Assembly (NCBI GenBank): GCA_944324395.1
Contig: CALUWC010000007.1
Span: 1-64,000 of the forward strand
Reading direction: 5' to 3'
Source: Candidatus Gastranaerophilales bacterium
Lineage (GTDB): Bacteria > Cyanobacteriota > Vampirovibrionia > Gastranaerophilales > Gastranaerophilaceae
DNA length: 64,000 nt
In this document: positions 61,672 to 64,000 of the stretch, piece after piece
Layout: the number at the start of each line of letters is the position of its first letter
Numbering within the stretch: the first letter of the stretch is position 1
Notes under the pieces: model-generated
Told to the model about the DNA's origin: nothing
Databases searched by the model: none
The model's input: only the letters and a program-made list of their open reading frames with translations
Position numbers and translations under genes: made by a program

Positions 61672-64000
61672 TTTTCTTTTTATCCCTGAATTCTTTAACT
61701 TTTTTGGCAAAATTAGCCTTGAAGTTTTCTATCATTACGTAAAATGCCGGTACCAGAAATGTTCCGATAAATGCTACTGCAATCATACCGCCAAATACAG
61801 TCATACCAACAGAATGACGAGATGCTGCACCTGCACCGGATGCAAATACCAGAGGCAATAGTCCGAGAATGAAAGCAATATTAGTCATCATTACAGCTCT
61901 GAATCTTAGTTTTGCAGCCTGCATTGCGGCATCTTTTATTGATAAACCTTCTTTATGTGCATCTTTAGCAAATTCAATAATTAAAATAGCTTGTTTTGTA
62001 CTTAAGCCGATTAACATAACAAGACCGATTTGTGAATATATATCAAGAGCATAACCTGCAATGTACTGGAATATCAAGGCTCCAACCAGTGCGACCGGCG
62101 TTACAAGCAATACACTTATTGGCAGAAGCCAGCTTTCATATAGTCCTACAAGGAACAAGAATATGAAAACCAATGACATCATCAATATTGGAATAATCTG
62201 ACCGCTTGACTGTTTTTCCTGTAAGGAGGTTCCAGACCATGCAAATCCCATATCTTCAGGCAAAACTCTATCAGAAATCTGTTCCATAATTTCCATTGCC
62301 TTACCGGAACTTACACCCTGTCTGGGGTTTCCGTTGATAGTGATTGCCGGATACATATTATATCTGGTTCTTGTATAGGGACCGACAATATTTTTGACTT
62401 TTATTACTGATGATAGCGGAACCATCTTGCCAAGAGTATTTTTGACATAAACTTTATCAAGATCAGAGGCTTTTTCCCTGAATTGAGAGTCAGCTTGAAC
62501 AAATACACGATAAACACGACCGTATTTATTAAAGTCATTTATATAAGACGTCGCAAAATAAGATGCAATTGCGTTATATATTTCAGAAACTTCAACATTT
62601 TGAGCCATTGCTTTTGTTACATCGACATCGACCATAATTTGCGGCAAATTAGCACTGTATGATGTATAAATCATTGCTAAATCAGGATTTTGTGAAGCTT
62701 CCGATATAAGTTTTTTTGCTTCAGCATACAATTCGGAAGCAGACCTGTCACCCTTGTCAAGCAGCTGGTACTCAAAACCGCCGAACATACCTAAACCGGA
62801 AATCGCCGGTGGAGAAAATGTTGCAACTGTTGCCGGAGGATATGAAGAAAATTGTTTTTTAATATTTTTCATAATACCGCCGATAGATTCTTCAGCTTTC
62901 TTTCTTTCAGACCAGGGCTTAAAATCAGACACAATAAAAGCTGTGTTTTCCCCATTCATACCTACAAGTGTAATAGTTTCTTCGACCCCAGGAGTTTTAA
63001 GGAGTTTAGATTCAACATCTCTGGCTACTTCATCTGTTCTTGACGCAGAAGAACCGTCAGGTAATTGTATTTGTGTAAAGATTGCACCTCTGTCTTCGTC
63101 AGGAAGAAAGCCTTTCGGAATAATAATAAACATCAGAAAGGTAAAAAGTACAACTGTACCAAGAACTCCAAATGTTAATTTCCAGGAATCGACAAAATGT
63201 TTTGTATTTTCAAGATATTTATCTCTGATTTTATTAAACCAGTCATCAAAAATCTGAATAAATTTGAAGTCCGCCTTTTCTTCACCTGATTTTAATATCA
63301 TAGAACATAATGCAGGAGATAAAGTCAAGGCAACTAATGTTGACAAACCAATGGACGAAGCGATACACAGGGCAAATTGTTTGAACATTTTACCAGTAAT
63401 TCCACCCATAAATGAAACCGGAACAAATACGGCCATTAGTACAAGAGATGTAGCAAGAACCGCTCCGAAAACTTCTTTCATTGTGATTTCTGTTGCTGTT
63501 TTCGGGTCTTTACCCTCCTGAATATGTCTTTGAGTATTTTCTAAAACTACGATGGCATCATCAACAACCAGACCTACAGCAAGAACTAAACCGAAAAGTA
63601 TCAGAAGGTTAATAGAAAAACCAAACAGATTCATAAAGATAAATACACCTATTAGGGAAACAGGAATAGCACAAAATGGAATAAATGCAGCTCTGGCAGT
63701 TCCTAAAAACATATATGTTACTATAGATACAAGAATAACAGCTAAAGCTACGGCATTTACAACTTCGTTAATGGATTCTCTTACGAATTCTGTTTCATCG
63801 TGCTGGATTTTGTATTCAATATCTTTTGGAAAAGATTTGCTGAGTTCCTCCATTTTTTTTCGAATTTTATTTGACAAATCTATGGCATTTGCTTCCGGAA
63901 GCTGGCTGACAGTGATAATTGCGGAAGTTTTACCGCTTATACGAGAAAATTTAGAGTAATTTTCCGCTCCCAGTTCGACTCTGGCAACATCTTTTAATTT
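61664..64000 (-). CDS. RND efflux pump transporter (HAE1/AcrB-like), 5' end off window
   Basis: The frame is open to base 64000; about 778 C-terminal residues are present. The upstream part reads LKDVARVELGAENYSKFSRI, a canonical AcrB-family segment, so the TTG at 63877 is not the start. Membrane blocks with the proton-relay aspartates (VLAVGLVVDDAIVVLEN) and the C-terminal GLSTKQAILIIEFAKDAHKEG fit the hydrophobe/amphiphile efflux group. The periplasmic porter domain includes GMFGGFEYQLLDKGDRS. The membrane-fusion subunit presumably lies upstream beyond the window. TolC follows with an 8-bp overlap. Confidence 0.94.
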   Translation of the reverse strand, partial: KLKDVARVELGAENYSKFSRISGKTSAIITVSQLPEANAIDLSNKIRKKMEELSKSFPKDIEYKIQHDETEFVRESINEVVNAVALAVILVSIVTYMFLGTARAAFIPFCAIPVSLIGVFIFMNLFGFSINLLILFGLVLAVGLVVDDAIVVLENTQRHIQEGKDPKTATEITMKEVFGAVLATSLVLMAVFVPVSFMGGITGKMFKQFALCIASSIGLSTLVALTLSPALCSMILKSGEEKADFKFIQIFDDWFNKIRDKYLENTKHFVDSWKLTFGVLGTVVLFTFLMFIIIPKGFLPDEDRGAIFTQIQLPDGSSASRTDEVARDVESKLLKTPGVEETITLVGMNGENTAFIVSDFKPWSERKKAEESIGGIMKNIKKQFSSYPPATVATFSPPAISGLGMFGGFEYQLLDKGDRSASELYAEAKKLISEASQNPDLAMIYTSYSANLPQIMVDVDVTKAMAQNVEVSEIYNAIASYFATSYINDFNKYGRVYRVFVQADSQFREKASDLDKVYVKNTLGKMVPLSSVIKVKNIVGPYTRTRYNMYPAITINGNPRQGVSSGKAMEIMEQISDRVLPEDMGFAWSGTSLQEKQSSGQIIPILMMSLVFIFLFLVGLYESWLLPISVLLVTPVALVGALIFQYIAGYALDIYSQIGLVMLIGLSTKQAILIIEFAKDAHKEGLSIKDAAMQAAKLRFRAVMMTNIAFILGLLPLVFASGAGAASRHSVGMTVFGGMIAVAFIGTFLVPAFYVMIENFKANFAKKVKEFRDKKKNG

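Noticed and set aside
63877..64000. TTG at 63877 as the start of the RND gene
   Set aside because: The upstream frame stays open and reads a canonical AcrB-family sequence to the window edge, so the gene is truncated by the window.
1..64000. CRISPR array, insertion sequence or prophage
   Set aside because: I noticed no regularly spaced identical repeats, transposase, integrase or phage structural genes.

Overview
The window is a low-GC, densely packed bacterial chromosome segment with a diderm (Gram-negative-type) envelope. The diderm reading rests on a TPS-type exoprotein, a TolC-like channel, an RND pump and many Sec signal peptides. The SRP RNA is of the long type with an Alu domain, the protein set is partly cyanobacteria-like, and several secreted or membrane proteins are unfamiliar. 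I infer a gut-type non-photosynthetic cyanobacterial relative (Gastranaerophilales / Vampirovibrionia, 'Melainabacteria'). This is an inference from gene style, not a phylogeny. I saw no prophage, insertion sequence or CRISPR array.

Layout. 1-3149 is the N-terminal part of a large beta-helical TPS adhesin on the minus strand. 3.3-8.0 kb holds a flippase, RimO and a U32 rRNA-hydroxylation-type protein. 8.0-12.4 kb is a minus-strand operon: transketolase C-half, FtsE, FtsX, a degenerate receiver/GGDEF protein and a cysteine hydrolase. 12.6-19.5 kb has a Pro-rich HEAT-like protein, two PlsC acyltransferases, a phosphohexomutase-like protein and ArgS. 19.5-24.5 kb has a PLD-family secreted protein, a YdjC deacetylase, a GT2 glycosyltransferase, the SRP RNA, and a superoxide reductase plus ferritin pair. 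24.6-28.4 kb is a two-component system with a secreted protein. 28.3-31.9 kb has GIY-YIG, NadK, FtsZ, a secreted protein and tRNA-Leu(CAA). 31.9-39.9 kb has an interrupted HNH-like protein, secreted proteins, a WecG-type transferase, the transketolase N-half, a giant pseudopilin and a YhcH-family protein. 39.9-44.8 kb is a minus-strand operon: sigma factor, GcvPB, CoA-activase-like protein, membrane protein and MiaA. 44.9-53.0 kb has a universal stress protein, LD-carboxypeptidase, DnaX, a CoA-disulfide-reductase-like protein and a translationally coupled MnmD-like methyltransferase plus FAD oxidoreductase. 53.0-64.0 kb has ThrB, a ferredoxin behind an SD-sequestering hairpin, GlmS with a small downstream gene, a GH38 alpha-mannosidase, and a TolC/RND efflux operon running off the right end.

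How genes work together. Envelope and division functions dominate: FtsEX, FtsZ, PlsC x2, GlmS, flippase, WecG, GT2, LD-carboxypeptidase and RND/TolC. Oxidative defence is a compact SOR-ferritin operon. The two transketolase halves lie about 24 kb apart but probably form one enzyme.

The most notable patterns are four. First, there is a recurring promoter architecture in which a -10 box, often with an extended TGn, lies 6-9 nt from the ATG with no Shine-Dalgarno, which suggests leaderless mRNAs. Second, a 14-bp hairpin buries the ferredoxin ribosome-binding site. Third, MnmD is coupled to an FAD oxidoreductase that may replace the missing MnmC oxidase. Fourth, a pseudo-receiver/pseudo-GGDEF protein is encoded in the ftsEX operon.
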